Shown one piece after another: positions 1-9,069 of a stretch of DNA of 64,000 nt (positions are counted from its first letter, which is position 1; each line of letters begins with the position of its first letter). Origin of the DNA: a virus. Both the position numbers and the translations under genes were made by a program. The notes below the pieces were generated by a model. The model ran no database searches. It saw nothing but the letters and a program-made list of their open reading frames with translations, and was not told where the DNA came from. The stretch lies in the IMG/VR virus record IMGVR_UViG_3300025438_000007, positions 45,120 through 109,119 of that record. One strand, written 5' to 3'.

Positions 1-19
1 TTGCGTCGTTTGCTGTCAT
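1..19 (-). CDS. possible start of a further minus-strand gene (partial)
   Basis: An ATG at 19-17 on the minus strand opens a frame (M-T-A-N-D-A) that runs off the window. It lies 30 bases past the stop of the preceding gene, after an AT-rich stretch like the other gene junctions here. Only six codons are visible, so it could be chance. Confidence 0.35.
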
Positions 20-49
20 GATTGTGTTTTACTAAAAATGATAAGAGAA

Positions 50-796
50 TTACAGATTGTCAAGCTTAGTTTTCTTCCATCCTGTATTTGTTTTGATGTA
101 GAAGAAAACATCATCCCAAGCAAATGTTCCGATTGGAGACTTGTCTTTTGACGTTGGAGTTGTTGAGTCTCTTAGACAAAGAAGAGGGCCTTCTCCGCTT
201 AATGTTAGCTTGGCGCCTAGCTTATGAAAGGCTCCTATGCCGACACTGCCATCGCCTTTTACAACCAAGTGTGTGGTTGAATCTTGAAAAGCATTCTTTT
301 TTTCTCCTGCTTTTGATTGTATTACTAAACTGTGATATGCAGGCGTATCTTTTTTCGGAGCTATTCTAAGCCTTGTTTTCTGGTAAGGTCCAGTTGTGAA
401 CTCGTGTTCTACCCCTAAAGTAACAGCAGCGTGCTCTTTGTTGTAATTTAGAGTTCCATCGATGGAAAGCTCTTTCGAATCAGACTTAATCAAGCCCGCC
501 TCTATTGAGGAAGTCTTTAATAGAAGTGAATCAATTTTTTTAAAACTAGCTTCATCTCCTTCTATGTTAGTTATATTAAGCTTGTGGTTCAGTTTTAAAC
601 CATAAGTAAGACTCTCTCCTTTTGGCTCAGAAACCACGAAGTTATCATCTTCACACTTTAGCTTAGAAGCATTAGAATCTAGCTCTTTTAGCAGAGATTT
701 GAAAGCAAAAGTAAGTTGTGTGAAATTGCCATCAATATTAGCTTTAAGTTCGTGTGGAGGTAATCTCCAATCTATTTTTTTTAATTTGAGTTCCAT
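50..796 (-). CDS. tail-fibre-like virion protein
   Basis: A 248-residue protein of the distal tail or fibre region. The N-terminal motif ANIDGNF resembles the KINDNF motif of the fibre gene at 3795-4694. Near the C-terminus, GDGSVGIG followed by GAKLTLSG is a repeat seen in many phage fibre and S74-type adhesin proteins. The frame extends upstream to a TTG at 844, but that would overlap the preceding gene by 34 bases. The ATG at 796 lies just after a CTATTTAT late-promoter-like motif (801-808) and 14 bases past the upstream stop, so I chose it. The fibre role is inferred from motif and location; the exact function is unknown. Confidence 0.75.
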   Translation of the reverse strand: MELKLKKIDWRLPPHELKANIDGNFTQLTFAFKSLLKELDSNASKLKCEDDNFVVSEPKGESLTYGLKLNHKLNITNIEGDEASFKKIDSLLLKTSSIEAGLIKSDSKELSIDGTLNYNKEHAAVTLGVEHEFTTGPYQKTRLRIAPKKDTPAYHSLVIQSKAGEKKNAFQDSTTHLVVKGDGSVGIGAFHKLGAKLTLSGEGPLLCLRDSTTPTSKDKSPIGTFAWDDVFFYIKTNTGWKKTKLDNL

Positions 797-800
797 ATCT

Positions 801-808
801 ATAAATAG
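801..808 (-). promoter_or_regulatory. late-promoter-like motif CTATTTAT
   Basis: Minus strand reads CTATTTATA, only 4 bases before the ATG at 796. It overlaps neither reading frame and supports starting the downstream gene at 796. It belongs to the recurrent motif described in the findings. Confidence 0.5.
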
Positions 809-810
809 TG

Positions 811-2349
811 TTAGCTTGTTAAACCGCTCATTATAATGGTCCAAGATTTTCCCGTTAAACTTTGATAATGACTAAACCCATTAATGCCACCACTAGATGT
901 ATCATACCCACTTGTTGTGCCTGACATAGATAAAGAACCTCCAGTCCACCCGAAGTTATCAAGGTCGTGAAGTATGTGATTTGACACTGTTTCATCCCAA
1001 TTCGAGTTGTCATCAAACTGGAGAGTAATATCGTTGCTTGAACTTCCTGATATTGGCTTCATATCTAAATATCCATGCTCAGGGCAGTTATATAATTCGA
1101 GGTTTGTCACTGTGTTTGCTATGGTAGGAAGTGTTGTGGCAGTTAAGGAGGCGTTTGAATGAAGCCTGATAAACCCTCTTAACCCAGTAACGTTAGAAAT
1201 GTCTAAGGTTGCTAAAAGAGGGTTTGAGAACACTTGAAATAAAGAAATACTGTTGCTCCAACCTCCTAATGTCATCCCAGATAAGACACTGTTGTTGTTA
1301 ATCCTAAAATCAGTATTAACATTACTGAGCATAGAGAAATCTAAATCTTGTAAATTTGAGTTACTATTTAAAGACATTAAAACAATAGACCTAGAGGATG
1401 GTCCAAATAATACACTTCCGTTTGACTGGTTTCTAATGGTTATACTTCCTGCTATCCCACTCATAGGGCTTAGGTCGACTGTGTCAGTGGCATTATATCC
1501 GTTTGATTGCATAAACACTGTGCTTACACTATTTGAACAGCTCGGAAAAGTTACTGCGGTGAGTGACGTATTTCCAAATAAGTTGATAGAGCCGCCAAAA
1601 TTGGGTCCCATTACGCTCATGTCTAAATCGGTTAACTTTGTAGACTGAAATTGCCAAACCCCTGTAGCTGCGCTGATTATATTCGTTGGAAATGTTATTG
1701 CAGATAGTGTCGACAGCGGATATGCATCAAGCGCTGTAAGAGCGGAAAAGGGGCTTAAATTTTCATTTGTTAACATTGTATCACGTATAGATAAAGAAAC
1801 GCGGTAAATTGTGCTTGGCCATGTGACAGCGGTTAAATTAAAATTTGTCCTAACTCTAACAAAGCTATTGTCTGAGTCTTCACCTATATTGTGAAAACCA
1901 GATATGTCTAAGTTTCTCAAATCGTTTGCAAAAACAGAAAAAGTTGTTATTGCACTATTTGATTTATCTACTGGATTTACATCACTAGGAAAAATTATCT
2001 TTGTAAGATTATGGTGTCCAGCAATTTGAACACTACCCCTTAGTTGTGATTGAGAAGATAAATCAAAAGTTCCGATTAAGCTATCTGTTGCTCCAGTTGT
2101 AGTCCAAAAAATATCTTGCATCATGTTGTCTCTGTCAAACACGATTGCTCCTGTGTATCCAGTTGTTGTGGGTCGGAGGTCTACATCGTCCCCAGCAACG
2201 GCATATCCCAGTGTTGAAAACTCTGTTCTACTTCTTCTGTTTGTAGAAAACAAATTGTTATTAACCCTGTAATATATTGCCTCACCTGAATAAGTGAAGC
2301 CAATACGTTTAGACGACTGTCCTTGTGAAAATGAAAAGCTATTGAACAT
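811..2349 (-). CDS. LRR-like repeat adhesin / tail fibre protein
   Basis: A 512-residue protein built from repeated segments with the rhythm 'asn-x-x-leu-thr-x-val-x-phe-pro' and 'leu-x-x-leu-asp-ile-ser' (for example LTAVTFP, LTKIIFP, LATLDIS, LTDLDMS). This suggests an irregular leucine-rich-repeat or beta-solenoid fold. The C-terminus (HILHDLDNFGWTGGSLSMSG, then a Gly/Ser stretch and KSWTIIMSG) resembles the ends of Bacteroidota surface and phage LRR proteins. It sits between other fibre-type genes and starts 6 bases after the stop of the gene at 2356-3795. The likely role is receptor binding at the tail tip. Repeat structure is seen directly; the adhesive role is inferred. Confidence 0.75.
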   Translation of the reverse strand: MFNSFSFSQGQSSKRIGFTYSGEAIYYRVNNNLFSTNRRSRTEFSTLGYAVAGDDVDLRPTTTGYTGAIVFDRDNMMQDIFWTTTGATDSLIGTFDLSSQSQLRGSVQIAGHHNLTKIIFPSDVNPVDKSNSAITTFSVFANDLRNLDISGFHNIGEDSDNSFVRVRTNFNLTAVTWPSTIYRVSLSIRDTMLTNENLSPFSALTALDAYPLSTLSAITFPTNIISAATGVWQFQSTKLTDLDMSVMGPNFGGSINLFGNTSLTAVTFPSCSNSVSTVFMQSNGYNATDTVDLSPMSGIAGSITIRNQSNGSVLFGPSSRSIVLMSLNSNSNLQDLDFSMLSNVNTDFRINNNSVLSGMTLGGWSNSISLFQVFSNPLLATLDISNVTGLRGFIRLHSNASLTATTLPTIANTVTNLELYNCPEHGYLDMKPISGSSSNDITLQFDDNSNWDETVSNHILHDLDNFGWTGGSLSMSGTTSGYDTSSGGINGFSHYQSLTGKSWTIIMSGLTS

Positions 2350-2355
2350 GTGTTA

Positions 2356-3795
2356 TTAAGTATAATCTCCACCTATGGTCCAGTAGTATTTGGTTCCTGT
2401 GTAGTAGAATGTAACAATATCTTCACTACCGCTATTTGAAGTGATGTTAAGCAACCCTCCTGCTCCATTAACAACAGCTGAGCTCCCTGGAGGAGCTAAG
2501 GCGTGTCCGCCTGAAGCATCTTGCTTCACTAGAAGGGTGCCGTAGTCTCCTGCAGATACGTTACTTACATTTAAAGTGGTATCTGCAGTAAGGATTAAGA
2601 AAGCATTATGTCCGAACTCTAAATTCCAAATAGTGGTCGTGTTGAATGCAAGAGTCTGTGGTGCTCCACCTGTGTTTCCTGTTAATTGAGATACTAGCGC
2701 TATTGTCCCAGAAGCATCTGGAAGACTCCAGTTTCTATCAGCTGTGAGTAATGAACTAAAGTCGAGCCCAGCCATTCGTGTTCCATTGTAAGCTGATATA
2801 AAACCATTTCCGTTTGTTTGACTTCCTGATTTAAAGAATACGCCATCTTCTCTAAGGATGTCAAGTGTTTTCCCAACATATCTAAGAGCTCCATAAGTAT
2901 CTCCTGTAATCATGAAGATGTCGTCTGAATCAGCGCGAACGCACCAATCACGGGCGCCAGAAGATGTTCTAAAAGTTAGGGATTCGCCAGAAATTGTTGG
3001 AGAGCCCTCAGTTACTATGTTGTTTTGAATAATGGTTTCTTGCCAGCTTTTATTTCCACCTCCTGATGTGAGCCCAGTCCATGCTCCATTTATATATTGA
3101 AAAAGGCCTGTGTTTGCAGAATACGCTATGGCTCCGTCAGAAGTGTTTGTTGAGGGAAGCGTTGCTCCAGAAAATCCTCGCATTTGAATCATACCTTCCC
3201 AAGTGATTGCCGCAGCGTTGGCTCGTTCGCCCGCTCCTGTTCCTCCCCCAAGAATCATCCCGTAGTCAGTTGCTGTAAAAGAATTAGTCCCTTGTGGCTG
3301 CGCATATCGGCCAATAACCACTTGAGAGTTTCCAGAGGCTGTGTTTGAGAGTCCTCCAGCTGATGAGTATAAGGCTGAAGCAGTATTCCCACTACCTCCA
3401 CCCACAAATGAATATGGGCTTGTTGCTGTATTATCTCCCTGGATTGTTAGCAACGATGTGGCTGTGGACCCAGATTTCCAATATGCAGACTCAACACTTG
3501 TAAAGTTTGTTTGCCCTGTGTAATCATATAGCGTTAACTGCGCCCAATCACTTGAAGTGTAGTCCCAGGGCGTCGAATTAAGTCTATAATACATTCGGAC
3601 ACCATTAGAAATGGTTCCAGCAATCATACCAGCTCTACGTCTTTGAACTGTAATTCCAGAGAGGACAGAACTGTCTCCTGAGAAATTTCTTAATCCATCA
3701 ACGCCATAAATTGTGTCGGTTACTGGATAAGTATCCTCACTGTCCGTAGGGGCTATAAACCCTGTTACTCTAACACTTCCTGGTATTGCTCCCAT
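2356..3795 (-). CDS. tail fibre with YadA-head-like repeats
   Basis: A 479-residue protein. Its N-terminus (VTGFIAPTDSEDTYPVTD, then YGVDGLRNF) matches the N-terminal module of many tail-fibre proteins in phages and prophages of Bacteroidota. Residues about 125-170 carry trimeric-autotransporter-like head repeats (FVGGGSGNTASALYSSAGG, then LSNTASGNSQVVIG), which form trimeric left-handed beta-rolls in that family. The Gly/Ser/Thr-rich remainder fits a trimeric fibre. Its ATG overlaps the stop of the upstream gene by one base (TAATG), so translation is probably coupled. No chaperone-type autocleavage domain was recognised. Confidence 0.8.
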   Translation of the reverse strand: MGAIPGSVRVTGFIAPTDSEDTYPVTDTIYGVDGLRNFSGDSSVLSGITVQRRRAGMIAGTISNGVRMYYRLNSTPWDYTSSDWAQLTLYDYTGQTNFTSVESAYWKSGSTATSLLTIQGDNTATSPYSFVGGGSGNTASALYSSAGGLSNTASGNSQVVIGRYAQPQGTNSFTATDYGMILGGGTGAGERANAAAITWEGMIQMRGFSGATLPSTNTSDGAIAYSANTGLFQYINGAWTGLTSGGGNKSWQETIIQNNIVTEGSPTISGESLTFRTSSGARDWCVRADSDDIFMITGDTYGALRYVGKTLDILREDGVFFKSGSQTNGNGFISAYNGTRMAGLDFSSLLTADRNWSLPDASGTIALVSQLTGNTGGAPQTLAFNTTTIWNLEFGHNAFLILTADTTLNVSNVSAGDYGTLLVKQDASGGHALAPPGSSAVVNGAGGLLNITSNSGSEDIVTFYYTGTKYYWTIGGDYT

Positions 3796-4694
3796 TATGT
3801 AATCGTTATATCAATTGCCGCGCCTAGAATATTCTTAGTCCTATATATCCTGTAATTTGTTGTTTGAGAGTTCCCGTTAGTCACGGATACGGTTTTATAG
3901 TGGAATCCATTTTCAGAACTTGCATACCCCTCTGCTGTGCCTGCCATTACCAAGTTGAACCCTGTTTGGTCATCTTTGATTGTGTTTATTGCATCAAATG
4001 AGTCAGGTACACAGAAGTATTTATATCCACCAGCAGCAAGTGTCCATGTGCCAGCAATTGAAACAACTAAAGAATCCTCTGAAAGAGCTTCAATTTGCGT
4101 TTCGTTTAAAGCTGTGTTTGTTGAGGTTCCGTAATACATCTTCCATCTCCACTCCATTGTAAATGTTTTTGAAAAATCTACACTCTCTGAATCTGTTCCT
4201 TTTATTGTCCATTCGTGAGACCCAGGAGTTGTTTTCTGAATCGTTGCTCCTAGTGCCAAGTTTTCTGTGCTGTCATCAGCTAAAGATGAACCAAGTGTGG
4301 CTGTGTTGGTTGTGTCCACGATTAATAACGTATTTCCTAGTACGTTAGCAGAGTTAGTTGTGGTCCAAGTGAATGTTTTTGTTCCTGATATAGACACTCC
4401 CGCCTCTACAACCACCGCTTGGCTATCTATTTCAAATGCTGAAAAAGCAGGATGTTGAAAGGGGTACAACAGAAGGTCGAACATTTGTTGAACATCGAAA
4501 TTTCCCCCGAATGTTGTTCCTGCATCAATACCACCTGCATCAATCGTTGTGGGGTCTGAGTTAGTGAAAAAACTACCTGAAAACCCAGTAACACTTCCTG
4601 TGGCCAGGCACATAAAATTGTCGTTAATTTTATTCCTTCCTTCGTTAGGCGTGTCTTGTGGGTATATGTTGTATATGGTGCAGCCAGATGGCAT
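3795..4694 (-). CDS. tail-associated fibre protein
   Basis: A 299-residue protein, first gene of the fibre operon running leftward. The N-terminus has GRNKINDNFMCL, a motif common near the start of phage fibre and baseplate-attachment proteins. The rest is rich in Thr, Ser, Gly and Asn and looks like beta-structured, Ig- or fibre-like sequence. It is preceded by a clear CTATTTAT motif 16 bases upstream and no SD sequence, and is followed by a one-base overlap with the next fibre gene. Exact function unknown; virion location inferred. Confidence 0.7.
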   Translation of the reverse strand: MPSGCTIYNIYPQDTPNEGRNKINDNFMCLATGSVTGFSGSFFTNSDPTTIDAGGIDAGTTFGGNFDVQQMFDLLLYPFQHPAFSAFEIDSQAVVVEAGVSISGTKTFTWTTTNSANVLGNTLLIVDTTNTATLGSSLADDSTENLALGATIQKTTPGSHEWTIKGTDSESVDFSKTFTMEWRWKMYYGTSTNTALNETQIEALSEDSLVVSIAGTWTLAAGGYKYFCVPDSFDAINTIKDDQTGFNLVMAGTAEGYASSENGFHYKTVSVTNGNSQTTNYRIYRTKNILGAAIDITIT

Positions 4695-4710
4695 TTTTTA
4701 GAGCTTTATC

Positions 4711-4718
4711 ATAAATAG
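4711..4718 (-). promoter_or_regulatory. late-promoter-like motif CTATTTAT
   Basis: Minus strand reads GAGCTATTTATGATAAAGCTC before the ATG at 4694. The motif lies in the loop of a short inverted repeat (GAGCT/AGCTC). It heads the fibre operon 4694 to about 1. Confidence 0.6.
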
Positions 4719-4782
4719 CTCAAGAGAAGAAATTGCTAAACATTAATTCTATATTCTATCAAACAGGATTTTTGCTAGTTCA

Positions 4783-5580
4783 TCAGAAGTATTGTTTGTT
4801 CATGAAGCTCATTGTTTCATCGGAGTAAAAATCAGAAGCAAATAAAACGAACTCTTGTATCATCTCTAGATAGTGTGGACTAGGCATTCTTGAACCTTCA
4901 TGCATTTTTCCTTGACACTGAGCCACCATTCCACTAATGGAAACACCATTATTTTTTCTTAGTAAAATTTCAGTTGTAACGTGTGGCTTGTTGTTTTTAT
5001 CTCGAAGAGACACAATGATTGAGTGGTCATTTTTTATTTTTTGCTGGTATCCCATAGCACCAACACAGTGTCCCATGTGGGTTCCTTCAAACTTCAGCTC
5101 TCTTGGGTCTAGTATGTAAAAAAAATGCTCTTGGTTTTTGCATCTATACACAATTCTTTCAGGGTCTAGGTCTGGGCTATCTATCTTCTCAATCTGCATC
5201 CGCATAGCAATTTCTTGATGCCATGCCTCTTGTGCAAGAAACGCCTGTTTAAAGTTATACTTAAATGCGTCAATTTTTTCGTCAATCATCCAGTCCATAA
5301 TAGATTGAAATTCCAGTTCCTTATCTAAAATATCTAAGTTTAATGGCTGGTCTTGTTTAAAGAGCTGTTTAAGGTGGTCTTTTACTATTTTAGCTATCCA
5401 CGTGTCATATTTATGTTCGCGTCGATTGTCGTCGCCTTGATTGCCTATAAAACCAATTCTGGACCCAAGCTCACTGATGCGTTCTATAATAACAACAGCT
5501 TCCTCTTCTTTGTAGTATTTTGGGAAGAAAAAAGACAGATTATACTTCTGCCTCTTTGTTAGGTTTTGACTCTTGGACAT
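4783..5580 (-). CDS. PcfJ-like protein
   Basis: A 265-residue protein. Residues about 155-250 show the PcfJ-family pattern: a short beta element (DPRELKFEGTHMGHCVG, His171-Cys172), then SLRDKNNKPHVTTEIL, then a Gln-rich strand ending in QCQGKMH, and a terminal helix. In other members this reads as G-x-x-L-x-HCVG ... S-L-R ... T-x-E ... Q-x-x-G-x-x-N. PcfJ-like proteins occur on conjugative plasmids and phages and have no settled biochemical role. The gene overlaps the upstream one by 41 bases. A second, larger PcfJ-like gene is at 17390-19441. Confidence 0.7.
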   Translation of the reverse strand: MSKSQNLTKRQKYNLSFFFPKYYKEEEAVVIIERISELGSRIGFIGNQGDDNRREHKYDTWIAKIVKDHLKQLFKQDQPLNLDILDKELEFQSIMDWMIDEKIDAFKYNFKQAFLAQEAWHQEIAMRMQIEKIDSPDLDPERIVYRCKNQEHFFYILDPRELKFEGTHMGHCVGAMGYQQKIKNDHSIIVSLRDKNNKPHVTTEILLRKNNGVSISGMVAQCQGKMHEGSRMPSPHYLEMIQEFVLFASDFYSDETMSFMNKQYF

Positions 5581-5830
5581 AAACAGTTATTTTCATCTTA
5601 TCGTTCTCTAAAACCTCTTCTTCCCAAATTGCTTCCATTAAGACTTTGCTTTCCAGCTTTATACCACCTATTTTATATACTTTTTTAAACGTTCCGACAT
5701 TGTTGACTTCGTCAAGTTCTATGTTTTTCACGTACCAGCATTTAGTGACTTTAGTAAAGAGGTCTTTGAAAAATCTCCACTTGCAGCTGATGTACTTAAG
5801 GCGATGGACTTCTTGAGAAAGAGAAAGCAT
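5540..5830 (-). CDS. small protein of unknown function
   Basis: A 96-residue mixed alpha/beta protein with no motif I recognise. The middle (about residues 40-80) alternates hydrophobic and charged residues like a small beta sheet. Its ATG overlaps the upstream stop by one base (TAATG), and its 3' end overlaps the PcfJ-like gene by 41 bases. The tight linkage suggests co-translation with 5830-6351. Confidence 0.65.
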   Translation of the reverse strand: MLSLSQEVHRLKYISCKWRFFKDLFTKVTKCWYVKNIELDEVNNVGTFKKVYKIGGIKLESKVLMEAIWEEEVLENDKMKITVYVQESKPNKEAEV

Positions 5831-6351
5831 TATCTTTTTCTCTTAATTTTCAAAGCCTCAGCTTTCTTACTTACGCTTTTTTCTCCTCGATTAAGTTTTT
5901 CCGCCACATACTTAGCTCCATTTTTTGGATAATGTTTTTTGAGATAAGAAAGTTCTTCTTCGTCCCATTTTCCAGTCTTTAAATCGCTTTTGGTATACTC
6001 CTCTACTTTTTGTGATGCTTTACCAAGAATTGATGATATAGACGTTTCGTTAGGCTTGGGTTTTTCCTGAGCTTCTATAGCAACGTGGTCTTGTTTTAGT
6101 TTTTCGGTTTTATCTCCAATGGTATACGGAGTCAGAAATGTCATCCCTATTTTTCCATCGTCTTGAGTAATTTTGATTAATGCTTTTCGTTGATAAACTC
6201 GAAGGGAAGACGTCATTGCGTTTGACTCGGTCCAAAACTCCTGGTTAGGGGCTAAGTTTATTGTTTCAACATCTTTAGACCCATACTTTATCATTACCTG
6301 AATAGGATATGTTGCGTCATTGTTATTTGTGTGTGTGATACAAAGTGCCAT
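5830..6351 (-). CDS. unknown protein with C-terminal Myb/SANT-like helix-turn-helix
   Basis: A 173-residue protein in two parts. The first ~90 residues are a beta-rich domain of unknown type. After a linker, residues about 128-170 read WDEEELSYLKKHYPKNGAKY followed by VAEKLNRGEKSVSKKAEALKI. This is the tryptophan-led three-helix pattern of phage Myb/SANT-like DNA-binding modules, often attached to HNH nucleases or used as adaptors. No nuclease motif is present here. The gene starts 44 bases downstream of a bidirectional terminator and heads a three-gene overlapping set that ends with the PcfJ-like gene. Confidence 0.65.
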   Translation of the reverse strand: MALCITHTNNNDATYPIQVMIKYGSKDVETINLAPNQEFWTESNAMTSSLRVYQRKALIKITQDDGKIGMTFLTPYTIGDKTEKLKQDHVAIEAQEKPKPNETSISSILGKASQKVEEYTKSDLKTGKWDEEELSYLKKHYPKNGAKYVAEKLNRGEKSVSKKAEALKIKRKR

Positions 6352-6394
6352 TATAATTTATTTTGATAATAATAATCAGATTTATCCATAAAAC

Positions 6395-6430
6395 AAAAAA
6401 AACGCCGCCTATTGGCAGCGTTTTTTTTGT
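6395..6430 (-). terminator. rho-independent terminator (bidirectional)
   Basis: A GC-rich hairpin (CGCCGCC ... GGCAGCG with a TATT loop, 6401-6422) is flanked by an A-tract on the left and a T-tract on the right. It lies just past the stop of the 765-residue gene and can terminate on either strand. Confidence 0.85.
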
Positions 6431-6445
6431 TCTTAATTTCGTTTA

Positions 6446-8743
6446 TTAAATTTTGAACCCTGGGTTGTTTACAAGCATTCCAGTATTAAAATCCCAAAGG
6501 AAAGCTTTCCCTGTGTTCTCATAATCCTCTTTGAATACTTTGTAATAAACAGGTGCTAAGCACATTGGTTTTTCAATCTCAATTACTAGTTTTCCGTCAA
6601 CTGATTCTCCTTCTTCGATTCCACCGTCTCTTGATAGAGAGTTTAGGCCTTCGACTGATTCAGTGATTCCTCTTTTTGGTAAAAAAATTTCTTTTGAATC
6701 AGGTATTACGCTTTCAGCTGCATGAATAGTTTCTGCATCTTTCATTGTGGCAAGGCGCTTCCATCTTTCATTTAATTCAGTCTGAGTCGTAAGCCCAACT
6801 CTCGTGTATCGCTTAGAAACGGATTCATTTACAGACTCTTGATGAATCTGATGAACACCTACTAGCATTGCATGATATCCTCCGTTTTCCATTAGCTCAA
6901 GAACTTGAGGAACCTCCATTACCTTATACCCGTTAGCCTCTACTTCTGGGCTTGCTGGGTTTGCGTTTTCATACACAATGAATGTTTTTGATTCGGCAAT
7001 TTCATTTACCACAACTGGAGTTTGAGCGTTTTTCAAATAAGTCCAAGCTGTGTATTTTTGACGAGCTCTGTCTTCGCTTTCTTTCAAATCGTGCTTATGA
7101 GATTTTCCACCTGGGTACTTTTGAACTCCTCCAGAATTATACTCTTCTTCTTCGTCAGAATTTACTTCTATACCTTCGGCGCCTGGGGCACCCATAATGT
7201 GGTTTTTTTTGTAACCGTCTAACGTCTCTTGAGGGACAACTTGCCAGAATCCGTCAGTCCCTTCAGGGATGATGCGGGTATGGTTTGTTGGTCTGCGATT
7301 CTCACGAAGACTTCGTGCGTAAGGAGTGTTGTTGAAGCGCTTTTGTGATTCTGTCATTTGTTCTCCAGCACTGGTTTGGCTTTTAAGGAAATCGTCAATC
7401 TGCCTCATGCAGTCTTTAACTGTATCTCCTTCTCCAGCTCCATATTGCCCTGTGTCGGGAGCATAGTCATAGTAATCAGTGTGCATCCATTTGTATCCAG
7501 GTATTCTATCGAGAGGTTCGATTTTTGCACCTTTATACATAACCGTGTCGCTTTTTCCTTCGTTTACTGGCTGGTCGAAAGGTGCTGATGAAGCAATGTT
7601 TCTTTTTCTTGTAGCGTTGATGGGAGCATCATAAGCAAATCCTCCTGCTCCGCCAGCACCTCCAGCAGATGTGATTTCTGAAACTTCTTCTTCACCATAA
7701 GCAGATGGAATTTCTTCACCAGACTCAGAGTACATAGGTTCACCTTCCCAGTGAGCTTCTCCTTTTACAATCCACTCCATCGTGTCTTCGTGGTCCCAAT
7801 CTAAAGCTTCGCTTGGAGATAAAACATTTCCATAATTGGTTACAAAAAACGTGCTTTGAGCGTATGGGGTGTTAAGCGTGTTTTTTACCTGTTCAGCTGA
7901 ATACGGCTCGCCTTCGGATTCATTCATTTTGTCACCCAAAATGAGGTCATCTTTTTCTTCTCTTTGTTCAGCTTGCGGGTACTCAGCAGGCTCTTGCTTC
8001 ACTTTTACACGTGGTTTCCCGTTTGCTCTAGTGTTTCCTTCGGTATCTTGATGATACTCAGCAGGCTCTTGCTTCACAATTGGACGCGGTTTTGTCTCAT
8101 CTATGTTAAAGCTTTCTGTAATCTTTTTTTCTGTTGATTCGAAATCATCAGAAAAGAGGCTTGACAGTGTAAATCCTTCAACCACAGATGCAGTTGACTT
8201 TTCAATGCCGTCTTCGTTTCCAAGTTTTGTCATGGTTATAAATCCTATTTCTTTTTCAGAAAACTCTTTGAGCTTCTTTGTCATTTCTTTTTTAAACTTA
8301 TCCATATTGGCGCAATTCATAATTATTTTCTCGTTAATCATGTATCCGCCTTTTCCTTCTTGAAATCCACGAAACGCAGCGTCTTCTGTGTTTTTGTAAT
8401 GCATTTCAACAGTCATAGTTGCAGGGTGGATGGTCATATGCATTTCAACGACAATTCTTTTTCCGCCAAGAGAAAGTCTTTTTTCGAGGTACGAGTCAGT
8501 TTTGGAACCAACTTTTACATTGTACGCACCTTCATCTACGCCATATCCATAAGCGTTTCCGTCGCCGTAAAATCCAGCAGGTGCAGCTTTTTGATTATAG
8601 CCAAGAGTGTTGAAAGCAAACTCTGCAGTCTCTTCCATTGTGTTTTTTAGGAAATTATAGACTTCTCCTCGCATCTTCTGTGCCTCTCTAAAGTCTTTGT
8701 TTCTAGGGACGACTCCCTTTGGGTAAATTATACCTTCAGCCAT
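6446..8743 (-). CDS. large protein of unknown function, probably virion-associated
   Basis: A 765-residue protein, transcribed alone between a late-type motif (8760-8767) and a strong terminator. No enzymatic motif is recognised. It contains two copies of the peptide VKQEPAEY (about residues 223-260), a Gly-rich hinge (GGAGGAGG near 370), and acidic stretches (DEEEEY). The N-terminal ~190 residues look folded. The middle looks extended and low-complexity, as in core or inner head proteins. A late promoter with no SD and a single-gene unit fit a structural or ejected protein. That is inference only. Confidence 0.7.
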   Translation of the reverse strand: MAEGIIYPKGVVPRNKDFREAQKMRGEVYNFLKNTMEETAEFAFNTLGYNQKAAPAGFYGDGNAYGYGVDEGAYNVKVGSKTDSYLEKRLSLGGKRIVVEMHMTIHPATMTVEMHYKNTEDAAFRGFQEGKGGYMINEKIIMNCANMDKFKKEMTKKLKEFSEKEIGFITMTKLGNEDGIEKSTASVVEGFTLSSLFSDDFESTEKKITESFNIDETKPRPIVKQEPAEYHQDTEGNTRANGKPRVKVKQEPAEYPQAEQREEKDDLILGDKMNESEGEPYSAEQVKNTLNTPYAQSTFFVTNYGNVLSPSEALDWDHEDTMEWIVKGEAHWEGEPMYSESGEEIPSAYGEEEVSEITSAGGAGGAGGFAYDAPINATRKRNIASSAPFDQPVNEGKSDTVMYKGAKIEPLDRIPGYKWMHTDYYDYAPDTGQYGAGEGDTVKDCMRQIDDFLKSQTSAGEQMTESQKRFNNTPYARSLRENRRPTNHTRIIPEGTDGFWQVVPQETLDGYKKNHIMGAPGAEGIEVNSDEEEEYNSGGVQKYPGGKSHKHDLKESEDRARQKYTAWTYLKNAQTPVVVNEIAESKTFIVYENANPASPEVEANGYKVMEVPQVLELMENGGYHAMLVGVHQIHQESVNESVSKRYTRVGLTTQTELNERWKRLATMKDAETIHAAESVIPDSKEIFLPKRGITESVEGLNSLSRDGGIEEGESVDGKLVIEIEKPMCLAPVYYKVFKEDYENTGKAFLWDFNTGMLVNNPGFKI

Positions 8744-8759
8744 TTATACTGGTTTTGTA

Positions 8760-8767
8760 ATAAATAG
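8760..8767 (-). promoter_or_regulatory. late-promoter-like motif CTATTTAT
   Basis: Minus strand reads GTAGCTATTTATTAC 16 bases before the ATG at 8743. The motif is intergenic. Confidence 0.6.
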
Positions 8768-8780
8768 CTACAAAAACAAC

Positions 8781-9056
8781 TTATTTCTTATTCCATCGCT
8801 CTGCGTAGGGGTGTTTTGCGTCATCCTCCTCGGACTGAACGTCAACATCTGCGAAATTAACTGTGTTGAATCTAACATTTGGAAAATCTTGAAGTATCAC
8901 TGTGGAGCTTGAACTGTCAATCTCCGTTCGTTCTATTGCGTACTCTTTGTCTATCTCTAAATAGGATGCGACTCTTTTTTTGTCGCCACTCCAGCCTGAA
9001 TGGCGGGTCTTTTCTGTGACTTTAACTCGAAAACCTTTTAGAGCCAGGATATTCAT
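8781..9056 (-). CDS. small protein of unknown function
   Basis: A 91-residue protein with short alternating beta-like stretches (FRVKVTEKTRH, SSSTVILQDFPNVRFNTVNF), possibly a small OB- or SH3-like barrel. The tail is acidic. It starts 13 bases after the stop of the next upstream gene and belongs to a leftward run of small genes (10754 to 8781). No family recognised. Confidence 0.6.
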   Translation of the reverse strand: MNILALKGFRVKVTEKTRHSGWSGDKKRVASYLEIDKEYAIERTEIDSSSSTVILQDFPNVRFNTVNFADVDVQSEEDDAKHPYAERWNKK

Positions 9057-9069
9057 AACATCTTTTTTT

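Noticed and set aside
124-369. Plus-strand frames opposite the structural genes (for example 124-369, 1253-1648, 39618-39863)
   Set aside because: These are low-complexity antisense shadows of well-supported minus-strand genes with no promoter or leader.
797-844. Longer start (TTG at 844) for the first fibre-like gene
   Set aside because: It overlaps the upstream gene by 34 bases and runs through the late-type motif. The ATG at 796 fits better.
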